Assembly (NCBI GenBank): GCA_965220365.1
Contig: OZ244823.1
Coordinates: 2,232,001-2,296,000, forward strand
DNA length: 64,000 bases
Direction of reading: 5' to 3'
Source of the DNA: Bin80 sp965220365
Lineage (GTDB): Bacteria; Bacteroidota; Rhodothermia; Rhodothermales; Bin80
The position numbers were made by a program, and so were the translations under genes. The stretch's first letter is position 1, and each line of letters begins with the position of its first letter. Positions 42,299-51,668 of the stretch are shown here, in pieces. The notes under the pieces were generated by a model. It searched no databases. It was not told where the DNA came from and was given only the letters and a program-made list of their open reading frames with translations.

Positions 42299-44779
42299 AT
42301 GGGCAGATCTAAATCGGCGCAATCCCCCCAATTGCAGAAGTCATGGTGGGCAGTTCAATCTCCTGTTCTACAGCATACAGTCTGTATTCTTGGGCTCATC
42401 GTCGTAGCCGTCTATTTTTCCTGGGCAACCCTTTTCAGTGGAAGAAGTCTCGTTGGTGGTGATACCGTAGAGTGGAAGGCAGCAGCTCAGAGTATGCTGG
42501 AATACCGTGAAGAAACCGGTGAAGAGCCGCTCTGGGCAACGAATGTGTTTGCAGGTATGCCAGGGTATATCATCTCCAATCCTGCTCTGGTACCTCAAAT
42601 TGATGAATTACCCCGCGCCTTACGTAGGATTTCTTGGCCTTTTTCACATGTAATTTTTATGCTTCTTGGGGGGTACTGGCTTATCTGGTACCTAACACGC
42701 GATACCCTGAATTCGCTGTTAGCTGCATGTGCATATGCCATGACCACCTACTTGCCTGTCATTCTGATCGCGGGTCATAATACTAAGTTTGTCGCGTTGG
42801 CCTTTGCTCCCTGGCTACTTCTGACCTTCGTGCATGGAATGCGCAATCCAAGTATTGTCGCAAGTCTTCTTTTCACAATTGCTTTAGCAGTAAACCTCCG
42901 GGCAGGACATGTGCAGATTACCTACTACGTGACATTCCTGACACTTGTATGGTGGGTGGTACTGTTTTTTGAGGCACGGCGGCGTAAGAAGCTATCCCAG
43001 TTTTTTAAAGCAACTGGGCTCCTTGCCGTGGGGTGTATACTGGCATTACTTATGGTTGCTGAGTATTACTGGCCCACGCTTGAGTACAAGGAATACAGTA
43101 TCCGAGGGGCATCAACTGGTGGTGGTGAGGGTGGGCTGAGTTGGGAGTATGCAATGCGTTGGAGTCAAAGTCCTGGGGAACTGTTGACCTTGCTTGTCGC
43201 AGATGCCTATGGTGGAGCCATGTATTATTGGGGGCCCAAGCCGTTCACCGGTGGCCCCCACTACACAGGCAGTATCGTACTGGCGCTCGCAGTCATTGCA
43301 TTATGGCGAATTCGATCTCGACTCGTGGCAGTGCTGGGGATCGCTGGCGGCTTGATGGTACTGTTTTCTTTCGGGCGGCATTTTGGAGTGTTGAACCGTC
43401 CCATGTTCGACTACTTCCCGCTATTCGATGCCTTTAGAGCTCCAGAAACCTGGCTAATTACAGTTGCTCTTATCCTGGCGATTCTTGCAGCACTAGGACT
43501 TGCCTACATTGTGCGTTTGGAGCCTTCTGCCGCGGCACAGCACACAAAATGGCGCTCGGTGTTCATTGTTTTTGGGGCAACCGGCGGTTTGCTGTTACTC
43601 TTAATGACAGCCGGAAACTCCTTACTTGACTTTCAGCGGGAGGGCGAGCTTCAACAGGTCATTGCTTATGTAGCCCAATCCGCAGATCGAAATCCATCCG
43701 ATCCTCAAGTCATTGCTGCTGCCGAACGGCTCCTCTCCGAACAAGTGATCCCCCCACGCGAAGATGCTTTTACGGGAGATGCGAGGCGCTCTTTTCTCTT
43801 TATCCTGTTGGCATCTCTCACATTAATTTCGTTTCAACGCCGAATATTACCGGCCTGGATCTTGCAAATATTTTTGGTGCTTCTGGTTGTTTTGGATTTG
43901 GGAGGTGTAGCAAAGAGATACTTGAATATGGATAACCTCAGTATATCGCAGGATCCCTCACGCCGCATCGAAACCTTAGATGTTGATGAGTATGTGCTTG
44001 AGCAGGAAGGACAATTCCGTGTTCTCTCACTCGAACGTATAGATCAGACAGGACTCGCTCGTCCATCGTTCCACCATGAATCATTAGGGGGCTATAGCGG
44101 TGCAAAATTGCGCCTGTATCAAGATTTCCTGGATAATCTTCTCTTTGATCCGAATACCGGAATGCCAAACGAGAATGTGCTCGATATGATGAATGTTCGG
44201 TACATATTCTCCCCGGCTCCCATTACGGGTGCACTCAACGTAGAGTATGGCGCAGAATCCGGTTTAAGTGTATATGAAAATCTTGATGTCCTTCCACGGG
44301 CATACTTTGTGGGAGAGACTGAAGTGATTGAAAGCCCGGATGAAGCGATGCGTCGTCTCCTGGAGTCCAACTTTGATCCTTCCATCCAGGCATTACTCTC
44401 TGCATCCACTGAAGCAGAAGCGATCCCGATTGATTCATCCAGTATAGTTTTGGTAGATCCAATTGAGTATGGGCCGAGGCGAATTGTCTACGAAGTGAAA
44501 ACAGATGCACCACGGCTTCTGGTAATCAGCGAGATGTATTATCCCGCTGGCTGGACGGCCAGCCTCAATGGGGATCATGTACCGATTCATCAAGCGAATT
44601 ATTTGCTACGCGCTGTTGCTGTACCGGCCGGGGAACATACACTTCAGATGACCTTCAACCCTGCCAGCTACGTTTGGGGTAAGAGAATCAGTCTGATCTC
44701 TACGATGATCGTATATGGCCTCACACTCATCCTGCTTGGCTTGAGTGGTTACAGCTACTTTAGAAGGACTCGGGGGTAG
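42299..44779 (+). CDS. YfhO family multi-spanning membrane protein
   Basis: 826 residues with about a dozen hydrophobic segments. The N-terminal part shows SGRSLVGGDTVEWKAAAQSM and ATNVFAGMPGYIISNP, the YfhO/GT-C-like pattern with an early acidic loop, then many helices to about residue 530. The last 270 residues are soluble-type (beta-rich) and end LLVISEMYYPAGWTASLNGD, ending in a final helix. YfhO proteins act in glycosylation of wall polymers or lipids in some bacteria (for example side-chain glycosylation of teichoic acids in Firmicutes); here the role is inferred as a polyprenyl-linked sugar transferase. It sits upstream of glycosyltransferases. Confidence 0.85.
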   Translation: MGRSKSAQSPQLQKSWWAVQSPVLQHTVCILGLIVVAVYFSWATLFSGRSLVGGDTVEWKAAAQSMLEYREETGEEPLWATNVFAGMPGYIISNPALVPQIDELPRALRRISWPFSHVIFMLLGGYWLIWYLTRDTLNSLLAACAYAMTTYLPVILIAGHNTKFVALAFAPWLLLTFVHGMRNPSIVASLLFTIALAVNLRAGHVQITYYVTFLTLVWWVVLFFEARRRKKLSQFFKATGLLAVGCILALLMVAEYYWPTLEYKEYSIRGASTGGGEGGLSWEYAMRWSQSPGELLTLLVADAYGGAMYYWGPKPFTGGPHYTGSIVLALAVIALWRIRSRLVAVLGIAGGLMVLFSFGRHFGVLNRPMFDYFPLFDAFRAPETWLITVALILAILAALGLAYIVRLEPSAAAQHTKWRSVFIVFGATGGLLLLLMTAGNSLLDFQREGELQQVIAYVAQSADRNPSDPQVIAAAERLLSEQVIPPREDAFTGDARRSFLFILLASLTLISFQRRILPAWILQIFLVLLVVLDLGGVAKRYLNMDNLSISQDPSRRIETLDVDEYVLEQEGQFRVLSLERIDQTGLARPSFHHESLGGYSGAKLRLYQDFLDNLLFDPNTGMPNENVLDMMNVRYIFSPAPITGALNVEYGAESGLSVYENLDVLPRAYFVGETEVIESPDEAMRRLLESNFDPSIQALLSASTEAEAIPIDSSSIVLVDPIEYGPRRIVYEVKTDAPRLLVISEMYYPAGWTASLNGDHVPIHQANYLLRAVAVPAGEHTLQMTFNPASYVWGKRISLISTMIVYGLTLILLGLSGYSYFRRTRG

Positions 44780-44821
44780 GCCAGTCGTGATCAATTTTGT
44801 CGCTGTTACTTCGAAGAAACA

Positions 44822-46120
44822 GTGAAACGGATTCTTTTGATTAGCTACTATTTTCCTCCATCTGGAGGGTCAGGTGTGCAGCGAATGCTCAAGTTTGCAC
44901 GCTATCTCCCTAGTTACGGGTGGTCGCCCACGGTTTTGACGGTCGATCCGAAGTCTGCAGCATTCCCGTCAATTGATGAGTCCCTTCTCCGGGAGATCCC
45001 TTCTGAGGTCAAGGTGATCCGTACACGGGCCTGGGATCCTTTCAGCTTATATGGTCGCTTCCAGGGTAAAAAGAAAGCAGATGTGGTCGAGGTTGGGCAT
45101 GTTGGTGGTAAACTGGGATTCAAACGGGTTGCCCGCTGGCTCAGAGGGAATGTTTTTCTGCCGGATGCCAGAATCGGGTGGGTCCCTTTTGCATCTCGGG
45201 TTGTTCGAAAGCTAGTACAGGAACAGGAATTCGATGCAATTATGAGTACGGGTCCACCGCACTCAAGCCACCTCGTTGGTATGGCGGCGCATAAAGCATC
45301 AAAGCTTCCCTGGGTGGTGGATATGCGGGATCCCTGGGTTGAGATTTACTATAGCGATCAGATGTACGAGGGCAGAACCGCAAGGAAAATTCAGTCCCTA
45401 CTGGAGCGTAGGGTTCTCAGCACGGCCAGTGCTGTAGTTTCCGTAAGCAGACATGTAGGAATCGGACTCAAGCGTCGGGTCAAGATGCAGCACTACGAGA
45501 CGATCTCCAATGGATTTGATCCCACTGATATTTTGCGGAATCAGGCCACACGAACCAGGAAAGAGGATGTATTCACACTTGCATATGTTGGAACGTACAC
45601 CCTACGTAGACACTCGAATGCCCTAGTCGCTGCGCTACAACAATTGCAGGCTACCATGCCGGTTGAGGTCCATCTTGTAGGTAAAGTGGACTCAGAGGCT
45701 TTGGAGAGATATCGCGTGAACGGGGTCCCAGTTAAGGGGCTTGGTTATCTTCCTCACAATGAAGCAGTAGCTTACATGCAGGAAGTAGATGTTCTTCTGT
45801 TGCCACTGCCTCGTGTGCAAGGCCACAACGGTGCAGGAGATGTTTCGGGGAAGGTTTTTGAATATATGTCGGCTCGCAGGCCAATTCTGGCTTTGGGACC
45901 CACAAAGGGAGACCTAGCCGATATTCTGAATCAGGTTCGTGCTGGACATATCTTTGACTATGAAGACCAAGAAGGTATGTTTGACTTTTTGAAGAACTGT
46001 CTGGAATCCCGGGAGGATGCCTGGCCAATCAATGATGAAGCTTTGGCTGAATATGAACGTCCCCGCCTGACAGGCCGACTTGCTCATCTGCTTGATCAAC
46101 TCTCCAAACCAGATTCATGA
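44822..46120 (+). CDS. Glycosyltransferase, GT4 family
   Basis: 432 residues from a GTG at 44822. GT-B fold: ILLISYYFPPSGGSGVQRMLKFARYLP at the start, IMSTGPPHSSHLVGM, WVVDMRDPWVEI, AYVGTYTLRRH, VHLVGKVD, LGYLPHNEAVAYMQEVDVLLLPL and VSGKVFEYMSARRPILALGPTKGDLADIL (E-x-M-x-x-x-R-P donor-site pattern). It is downstream of YfhO and 9 bp upstream of the UDP-GlcNAc epimerase gene, so the three act in a surface polysaccharide or glycan pathway. Sugar specificity cannot be told. Confidence 0.88.
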   Translation: MKRILLISYYFPPSGGSGVQRMLKFARYLPSYGWSPTVLTVDPKSAAFPSIDESLLREIPSEVKVIRTRAWDPFSLYGRFQGKKKADVVEVGHVGGKLGFKRVARWLRGNVFLPDARIGWVPFASRVVRKLVQEQEFDAIMSTGPPHSSHLVGMAAHKASKLPWVVDMRDPWVEIYYSDQMYEGRTARKIQSLLERRVLSTASAVVSVSRHVGIGLKRRVKMQHYETISNGFDPTDILRNQATRTRKEDVFTLAYVGTYTLRRHSNALVAALQQLQATMPVEVHLVGKVDSEALERYRVNGVPVKGLGYLPHNEAVAYMQEVDVLLLPLPRVQGHNGAGDVSGKVFEYMSARRPILALGPTKGDLADILNQVRAGHIFDYEDQEGMFDFLKNCLESREDAWPINDEALAEYERPRLTGRLAHLLDQLSKPDS

Positions 46121-46129
46121 AGTAGACAG

Positions 46130-47191
46130 ATGCATGTATGTACACTGGTCGGAGCTCGACCGCAATTCGTAAAGGCGGCAGCCGTAAGTCCGGCGCTCCA
46201 GAAAGCCGGAATCAGAGAAACTCTGATTCATTCCGGGCAGCATTACGATAAGCTGCTGAGTCAAGTCTTTTTTGATGAGCTTGGGGTTCCTCCACCGGTC
46301 TCAAACCTTGAGGTCGGATCCGGTTCTCATGCAACGCAGACGGGAGAGATCATGGTACGGTTGGAGCGGTTTATCAAAGAAACGGGGCCATATGATGCGG
46401 TCATTGTTTACGGGGATACAAATACAACCCTTGCCGGAGCTCTGGTTGCAGCGAAAGGGAATATCCCCCTCGCGCATGTGGAAGCAGGTGTTCGAAGTTT
46501 CAATTGGGTGATGCCAGAAGAGATCAACCGGATTCTCACTGACCGCGTGTCTAAGTGGCTGTTTGCACCGACTGAAACAGCCGTAGGGAACTTAAAACGG
46601 GAAGGGCTCGAAGAGAATACTATGCTCGTCGGCGATGTTATGCTGGATGCCACGCACATGTTTGCTGATCGTGCAAAAGAGAAATGTCCTCTTGAGTCAA
46701 TTACCCATCACGATCCCGGAGGTTATTATCTGGCAACCATACACCGCCCATCCAATACAGATATTAGAGAAAATCTTCAAAGCATTCTCTCAGCTTTCGG
46801 GCAATTATCGTTACCTGTTATTCTACCACTTCATCCTCGAACCAAGGCGGCACTGCATCACATTACTGTTCCAGATAACGTAGAGATCAGCCCGCCGGTC
46901 AGCTATCTAACGATGCTGACCCTTACATCTAATGCTCACCGCGTACTAACTGATAGTGGTGGACTCCAGAAAGAGGCCTATTGGCTCGGTGTACCTTGTG
47001 TAACCCTGCGTGAGGAGACTGAGTACCCTGAAACCCTCAAAAACAATTGGAATGTATGTGTTGGGGCAAACTGGGAGTTTATCATCAATGCTGCAACGGG
47101 AAAGCCAACTGGTCCGCAATGTCGCTTGGGCGAGGGCCCTGAAGGAAGAGCTGCCGCAATGATTGCTCGTTCTCTTCTAAAAAAAGCATAA
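46130..47191 (+). CDS. wecB: UDP-N-acetylglucosamine 2-epimerase (non-hydrolysing)
   Basis: 353 residues. Makes UDP-ManNAc from UDP-GlcNAc. Seen: VGARPQFVKAAAVSPAL (residues 7-23, with R and P of the family), LIHSGQHYDKLLSQVFFDELG, VYGDTNTTLAGALVAAK, LAHVEAGVRSF, MPEEINRILTD, MLVGDVMLD, TIHRPSNTD, LPLHPRTK, LTDSGGLQKEAYWLGVPCVTLREETE. These cover the active-site aspartate and glutamate and the UDP-binding segment. It lies between two GT4 glycosyltransferase genes; the gaps are 9 and 4 bp, so one operon. Confidence 0.96.
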   Translation: MHVCTLVGARPQFVKAAAVSPALQKAGIRETLIHSGQHYDKLLSQVFFDELGVPPPVSNLEVGSGSHATQTGEIMVRLERFIKETGPYDAVIVYGDTNTTLAGALVAAKGNIPLAHVEAGVRSFNWVMPEEINRILTDRVSKWLFAPTETAVGNLKREGLEENTMLVGDVMLDATHMFADRAKEKCPLESITHHDPGGYYLATIHRPSNTDIRENLQSILSAFGQLSLPVILPLHPRTKAALHHITVPDNVEISPPVSYLTMLTLTSNAHRVLTDSGGLQKEAYWLGVPCVTLREETEYPETLKNNWNVCVGANWEFIINAATGKPTGPQCRLGEGPEGRAAAMIARSLLKKA

Positions 47192-47195
47192 TCTG

Positions 47196-48452
47196 GTGTA
47201 CATGACAGCAGCACTTGAACACCGTAAGGCTAAATCAAGAAAGCCGTATCGGATCCTGATGATTCTGGATCAACCGTTTCCACCAGATATACGTGTTGAG
47301 AATGAAGCAAGTGTCTTGGCGGAGGCGGGATTTGAAGTCATACTGCTGATTCTTGCTCCTGATACCAGAGAGTCAGTAGAAGAATATCAGGGATTTACAA
47401 TTGTACGCCGATATGTACCTCAAAAATTTCGCAACTGGATGCGAGGACTTGCGGGCACGATTCCGATTTTGTCTTGGCACATTGCACGGGAAGTTCGTAG
47501 GCTCCAGAAGCAATACAGTTTTGATGTTATCCATGCACACGATCTGTATATGTGCGGGGGAGCATTGAAGGCGGGTAGGCGCGCGGGAGTGCCGGTGGTA
47601 GCAGACCTGCATGAGGTATGGGTTTCCGTCTTGGGACAATATGCGTGGAGTACCCGGTTTCCAGGGAAACTGTTCATCAGCATTCGGAGATGGAAGACCT
47701 TAGAAAAGAAATGGGCAAGTCAAGCCGAAAAGGTGATTGTGATAACTGAGGAGATGCGAGACCGATATACTTCACTCGGATGTCCCGAAAGCAAAGTAGT
47801 TGCTTTACCAAATACGATCAACACGGAAACATTTGATAGCTATACTGTCAGCGAGACAATTATTAAGACATATGCATCTGAGTTTACCTTGGTCTATACC
47901 GGTACAATCAATTTGCATAGAGGATTGGGTTTCCTCCTTGATTCTATGCCACTTGTATTACGGCAGTGTAATGCACGCTTGGTCCTTGTTGGTGATGGTC
48001 GAATTCGACCCGAGCTGGAGGCACAGGTAGAATCATTAGGAATCGCGGATCACGTATTCTTTGAAGGCTGGCGACCTCAGGCTGAAATCAAAAGTTATAT
48101 TCTGAGCAGTGACGTATGTGTAATCCCTCTGGTTAAATGCGAACAGGGAGATATGTCGCTTCCTCACAAGTTATTCCATTATATGTACTTTGGGCGTCCC
48201 CTGATTACTACAAACTGTACGCATATGCAACGTGTTGTAGAAGAGACTGATTGCGGAATTGTCGTACCCTACGGAGATCATGAAGCCCTTGCCTCAAGCA
48301 TTATTGAGTTACACAGGAATCCCTTGCGCCGCAAACAAATGGGGATTAATGGACACCGGGCTGTTAAAGAACACTATAACTGGGAACGCTCGGTGCGTTC
48401 ATTAATTGAGATGTATCATGACATGGAAAGGAAATCTGAATCTGGAAAGTAA
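47196..48452 (+). CDS. Glycosyltransferase, GT4 family
   Basis: 418 residues from a GTG at 47196 (ATG at 47202 also possible). GT-B fold: ILMILDQPFPPDIRVENEASVLAEAGFEVI, VIHAHDLYMCGGALKAGRRAGVPVVADLHE, VIVITEEMRDRYTSLG, LPNTINTETF, VYTGTINLHRGLGFLLDSMPLVL, LVGDGRIRPELEAQV, VCVIPLVKCEQGDMSLPHKLFHYMYFGRPLITTN and a C-terminal HYNWERSVRSLIEMY. The H-K-x-F-x-Y-M-x-x-x-x-P pattern marks the donor site. It is the last gene of the wecB cluster; donor and acceptor unknown. Confidence 0.88.
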   Translation: MYMTAALEHRKAKSRKPYRILMILDQPFPPDIRVENEASVLAEAGFEVILLILAPDTRESVEEYQGFTIVRRYVPQKFRNWMRGLAGTIPILSWHIAREVRRLQKQYSFDVIHAHDLYMCGGALKAGRRAGVPVVADLHEVWVSVLGQYAWSTRFPGKLFISIRRWKTLEKKWASQAEKVIVITEEMRDRYTSLGCPESKVVALPNTINTETFDSYTVSETIIKTYASEFTLVYTGTINLHRGLGFLLDSMPLVLRQCNARLVLVGDGRIRPELEAQVESLGIADHVFFEGWRPQAEIKSYILSSDVCVIPLVKCEQGDMSLPHKLFHYMYFGRPLITTNCTHMQRVVEETDCGIVVPYGDHEALASSIIELHRNPLRRKQMGINGHRAVKEHYNWERSVRSLIEMYHDMERKSESGK

Positions 48453-48512
48453 ATTATTAAAAATTCCTTCCGTAGATTTCTTCATGCCCAATGATTGAGG
48501 TTTGATGATCCT

Positions 48513-49553
48513 ATGCTCAGCAAGTTAGAACAATTGTGGCGCGGTATCAGATGGACGATTCTTGGTGATCAATCAACATTAGGTGAGCAGGAAAAGTCTT
48601 CAGGAGCTCGGCGGCGAGCGATGATTTTCAGTTTAGTGGCATCGCTCATGATCTGGCTGATGCTCAGCCTTTCGGAGAATTATTATCTATCGGTGGAGTA
48701 CACGACCTGTGCATCGCAGGAAGAGGAAATTTCTTCTTCCTGCGTTTCCGGGATGGATGAGGATTCCGCGTTAGTGCAACCATTACCAGAGGCAATTCGC
48801 GCCACCTTGTATGGTCCAGGGATCAACCTGCTTGTACAGCGTTTTCGGGCGCGTTTCTGGAATAGTCCGATCACGTTTGATTCGGATCAGGGAGTAGTTG
48901 ATACACAGTTATTGCTTCGAATCCCTGAAGAAGTAAGTATTGAAAGTATTACCCCGGAAAGGATCGATTTTCAGAAAGAGGCAAGAAGCGAACTTCTGGT
49001 TCCAATCGAATCACGTGTCAGGTTTGTATCTCAGCCACCACATTTTTTCGTGGGTGAACCACAACTTGATCCTGATAGTGTGTGGGTTTCGGGGCCGGTA
49101 TCAGTGATGAATCAACTGCGGTCATGGCCGACAAAATCGGACACCCTTGTGGCGATCGGCGACAGTGTACATTACCAGATTGACTTGGCGGATTCCCTCG
49201 CAGGCCTGGTAAACTTAAGGACGAAAAATACGATCATTATTCGATCCTCTCCACAATTCACAGAGGGGCAAAGAGAGCAGATACGAGTGGAGATTGAAGG
49301 AATCCCGAATGCAAACAGCGTAGTTCAGCTTGATCCAGAGTCCGTGGCGATCACCTACCAAATACCCTTATCTAGATTCCTCGAGGCTCAGCAATCACAA
49401 CTGATTCGAGCCGTTATCTCCTACTCCGAGATCTATGACGATACGACAGGGCGTGTGGAGCCTACCGTAGAATATCCAGAAGAGTTTATGCTGCGCCAAG
49501 TCACAGTTTCCCCAGAGCGGCTTCGATATTTTATTAATATCGGGTCCCAATAA
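48513..49553 (+). CDS. YbbR-domain protein (CdaR-like)
   Basis: About 346 residues from the ATG at 48513; a TTG at 48495 would add six. One membrane anchor (AMIFSLVASLMIWLMLSLSENYY, about residues 36-58) is followed by YbbR-like beta domains with the typical repeats ITPERIDFQKEARSELLVPIES, VGEPQLDPDSVWVSGPVSVMNQL, and GIPNANSVVQLDPESVAITYQI. CdaR is the regulator of the c-di-AMP cyclase CdaA in Firmicutes; in Bacteroidota the same domain appears alone. No cdaA is in the window, so that link is not shown. A small membrane protein follows. Confidence 0.75.
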   Translation: MLSKLEQLWRGIRWTILGDQSTLGEQEKSSGARRRAMIFSLVASLMIWLMLSLSENYYLSVEYTTCASQEEEISSSCVSGMDEDSALVQPLPEAIRATLYGPGINLLVQRFRARFWNSPITFDSDQGVVDTQLLLRIPEEVSIESITPERIDFQKEARSELLVPIESRVRFVSQPPHFFVGEPQLDPDSVWVSGPVSVMNQLRSWPTKSDTLVAIGDSVHYQIDLADSLAGLVNLRTKNTIIIRSSPQFTEGQREQIRVEIEGIPNANSVVQLDPESVAITYQIPLSRFLEAQQSQLIRAVISYSEIYDDTTGRVEPTVEYPEEFMLRQVTVSPERLRYFINIGSQ

Positions 49554-49616
49554 CACGAAAATGGGGCAACAATAAAGTGGGGGCACGGTTTAAGCTTTAG
49601 TCCTAACGACTGCGAC

Positions 49617-50270
49617 ATGGCCTGGCCACTGTGGCCCAAAAGTAGAGTCGAGTACTACAGCACTCCGCAGGGGATTCTAACTGAGTCGGGTATCTGGTAC
49701 AGAACGACCGTTGACCTTCTGAATGAATATGCGGGTGAGCTTTTTGAGTGCGAGCCCCTTGAGTTGCATTTAGCGCGTTCAGACACCTGGATCCGTTCTC
49801 CCCATACACTGTCTCTCTGGCTGCTTGCTTTAGGCATCCTGTATTATCATCCCTGGCAGCTGGTGGTAACCATACCACTTTTTTTTCTCGTGTGGCAAAT
49901 CGTGGCTCCAGCTCTGGTGAGCCGCACCGCGATCTCTTTATTAAGGGTACTGGATGCCGTAATCCTACAAGCTGTTCTCTACGCTGGGGTGATGTCAATA
50001 CTGGCTTTGTCCGGTCAGTACGAATCTGTAGCTGTAGGACTGATAGGATTTATTTGCCTTCGCTGGGGTATTCTGACTTATTTGACGCGTCCAATAGTCG
50101 TCCGCTGCTGGAAAATAATATATAAACTTCCCGTACCTGATCATATATTGCGGGCCTTTATGATTCGAAGTGCACTAAGGCATGGGATCAACCTTGCTGG
50201 CTTTGAGGAGATCGAGCAAAATGTCATCGAAAATATGTTTAAGAAGAGGCCTCAAAGGCGAGAATCGTAG
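49617..50270 (+). CDS. Predicted small multi-spanning membrane protein, unknown function
   Basis: 217 residues. No family recognised. Hydrophobic segments near residues 60-80 (LSLWLLALGILYYHPW), 83-98 (LVVTIPLFFLVWQIVAP), 108-130 (VLDAVILQAVLYAGVMSILAL) and 136-155 (VAVGLIGFICLRWGILTYL) predict four membrane passes. The last 40 residues are basic. Its TAG abuts the menF ATG directly (no gap), so it is the first gene of the menaquinone operon. It could serve that pathway in the membrane, but nothing in the sequence shows it. Confidence 0.65.
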   Translation: MAWPLWPKSRVEYYSTPQGILTESGIWYRTTVDLLNEYAGELFECEPLELHLARSDTWIRSPHTLSLWLLALGILYYHPWQLVVTIPLFFLVWQIVAPALVSRTAISLLRVLDAVILQAVLYAGVMSILALSGQYESVAVGLIGFICLRWGILTYLTRPIVVRCWKIIYKLPVPDHILRAFMIRSALRHGINLAGFEEIEQNVIENMFKKRPQRRES

Positions 50271-51668
50271 ATGCTAAATCACGTGTATGCCAATTCAGTT
50301 GACGAATTGCGGGCAGGAGTAAGGCGTTTGCTCGAAAAATCAGACCACTCATCGCAAACGAGGATTGCCCGGGTTTCTGTAATACTGGATGGCATAAACC
50401 CGCTGGATTGGTTAATCCATCGTCCAGAAGGAGGGCGTATCTATTGGTCGGGTAGGGATTATGGAATTGAAGTAGCGGCTTTTGGCGAGGCAGATTGCCA
50501 CTACTCATCCGGTGCGACAGATCTACAGGAGCTGCGCGGTGGGCTTGGAACAATGCTTTCAGAGTGTGAACAAGGGGTACGTTATTACGGGGGCATTCGC
50601 TTCGATCTGCATCACCCAGGTGACGAGCAGTGGTCTTCCTTTGGTTCCTGGCGGTTTGTACTGCCAAGGTTTGAGGTTCGCAAGAACTCAAAGGGTACGA
50701 TGCTCATGTGTAATCTTGTGATCCCAAATGATCAGCCACAGATAGAGTTGATTCTTGATCAAGTGGATAGCCTGCATGGCTCGATCCAAGGAACAGAAAC
50801 TAATCCTCAACCTACTGAGCATCGTTTCCGACCGGATTTTGAAGATTGGGGTTTGATGGTTAACAGCGCACTCCATGCGTTCAACCATACTTCTTTGGAT
50901 AAAGTAGTGCTTGCACGAGAGGCTTCGGTGGGTTTTTCAGGACCACTGGCACCGGTATCCATTATTCAAGCCTTGAAAAAAGTCTCCCCCAACTGTTTTC
51001 ATTTTCTTTTTGAACCCGCTCTTGGGGAAGCATTTTTGGGTGCCTCACCCGAACGATTATTCAGACGGGAAGGGCGATCTGTTGAAAGTGAAGCAGTCGC
51101 TGGAACTCGTCCGCGAGGAGCATCTGATGTTGACGATGCAAAAATGATTGATGAGTTGTACAGAAGTGCAAAAGAGCAACGGGAGCATGAATTTGTTCGA
51201 ATCAGTCTGCAGGAAGAGATTACATCATTAGCGGCATATGTAACGATGGACACCTTACCTTCGATTATGCGTCTGACCTCGGAGATACACCTAGTTTCCC
51301 GGTTGCGTGCGATTATGCAGCAGGAGTACACTAGCTTAGATGTATTGGAAGCGTTACATCCGTCGCCTGCAGTGGGAGGATATCCATCAGAGCAGGCTTT
51401 AGATCTAATTCGGCGGAAGGAGCCCTTTGATCGGGGATGGTATGCAGGGCCAGTGGGCTGGTTAGGGGTTAATGAAGCGGAGTTCGCCGTAGCAATACGC
51501 TCAGGGCTCGTATCTAGATCAATGATTCGGCTTTATTCAGGAGCGGGCATTGTTCGTGGATCTACCCCCTTGGATGAATGGCACGAAATTAGACACAAGA
51601 TTGGCGATTTGGCACAGGTATTGGGGGTACATGATTCTGCCGTTCAACCAGAACTCCAACACGCATGA
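50271..51668 (+). CDS. menF: Isochorismate synthase MenF
   Basis: 465 residues. Converts chorismate to isochorismate, first step of menaquinone synthesis. The chorismate-binding domain occupies the C-terminal half: DKVVLAREASV, HFLFEPALGEAFLGASPERLFRR, ESEAVAGTRPRG, HLVSRLRAI, ALHPSPAVGGYPSEQALDLI, FDRGWYAGPVGWLG and LYSGAGIVRGSTPLDEW. The E-A-V-A-G-T-R-P-R-G and H-P-x-P-A-V-x-G segments are the metal/chorismate motifs shared by EntC/MenF/anthranilate synthase; the sequence context and the downstream menD-menB-menA order fix the assignment. The stop overlaps menD (ATGA-type). Confidence 0.95.
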   Translation: MLNHVYANSVDELRAGVRRLLEKSDHSSQTRIARVSVILDGINPLDWLIHRPEGGRIYWSGRDYGIEVAAFGEADCHYSSGATDLQELRGGLGTMLSECEQGVRYYGGIRFDLHHPGDEQWSSFGSWRFVLPRFEVRKNSKGTMLMCNLVIPNDQPQIELILDQVDSLHGSIQGTETNPQPTEHRFRPDFEDWGLMVNSALHAFNHTSLDKVVLAREASVGFSGPLAPVSIIQALKKVSPNCFHFLFEPALGEAFLGASPERLFRREGRSVESEAVAGTRPRGASDVDDAKMIDELYRSAKEQREHEFVRISLQEEITSLAAYVTMDTLPSIMRLTSEIHLVSRLRAIMQQEYTSLDVLEALHPSPAVGGYPSEQALDLIRRKEPFDRGWYAGPVGWLGVNEAEFAVAIRSGLVSRSMIRLYSGAGIVRGSTPLDEWHEIRHKIGDLAQVLGVHDSAVQPELQHA

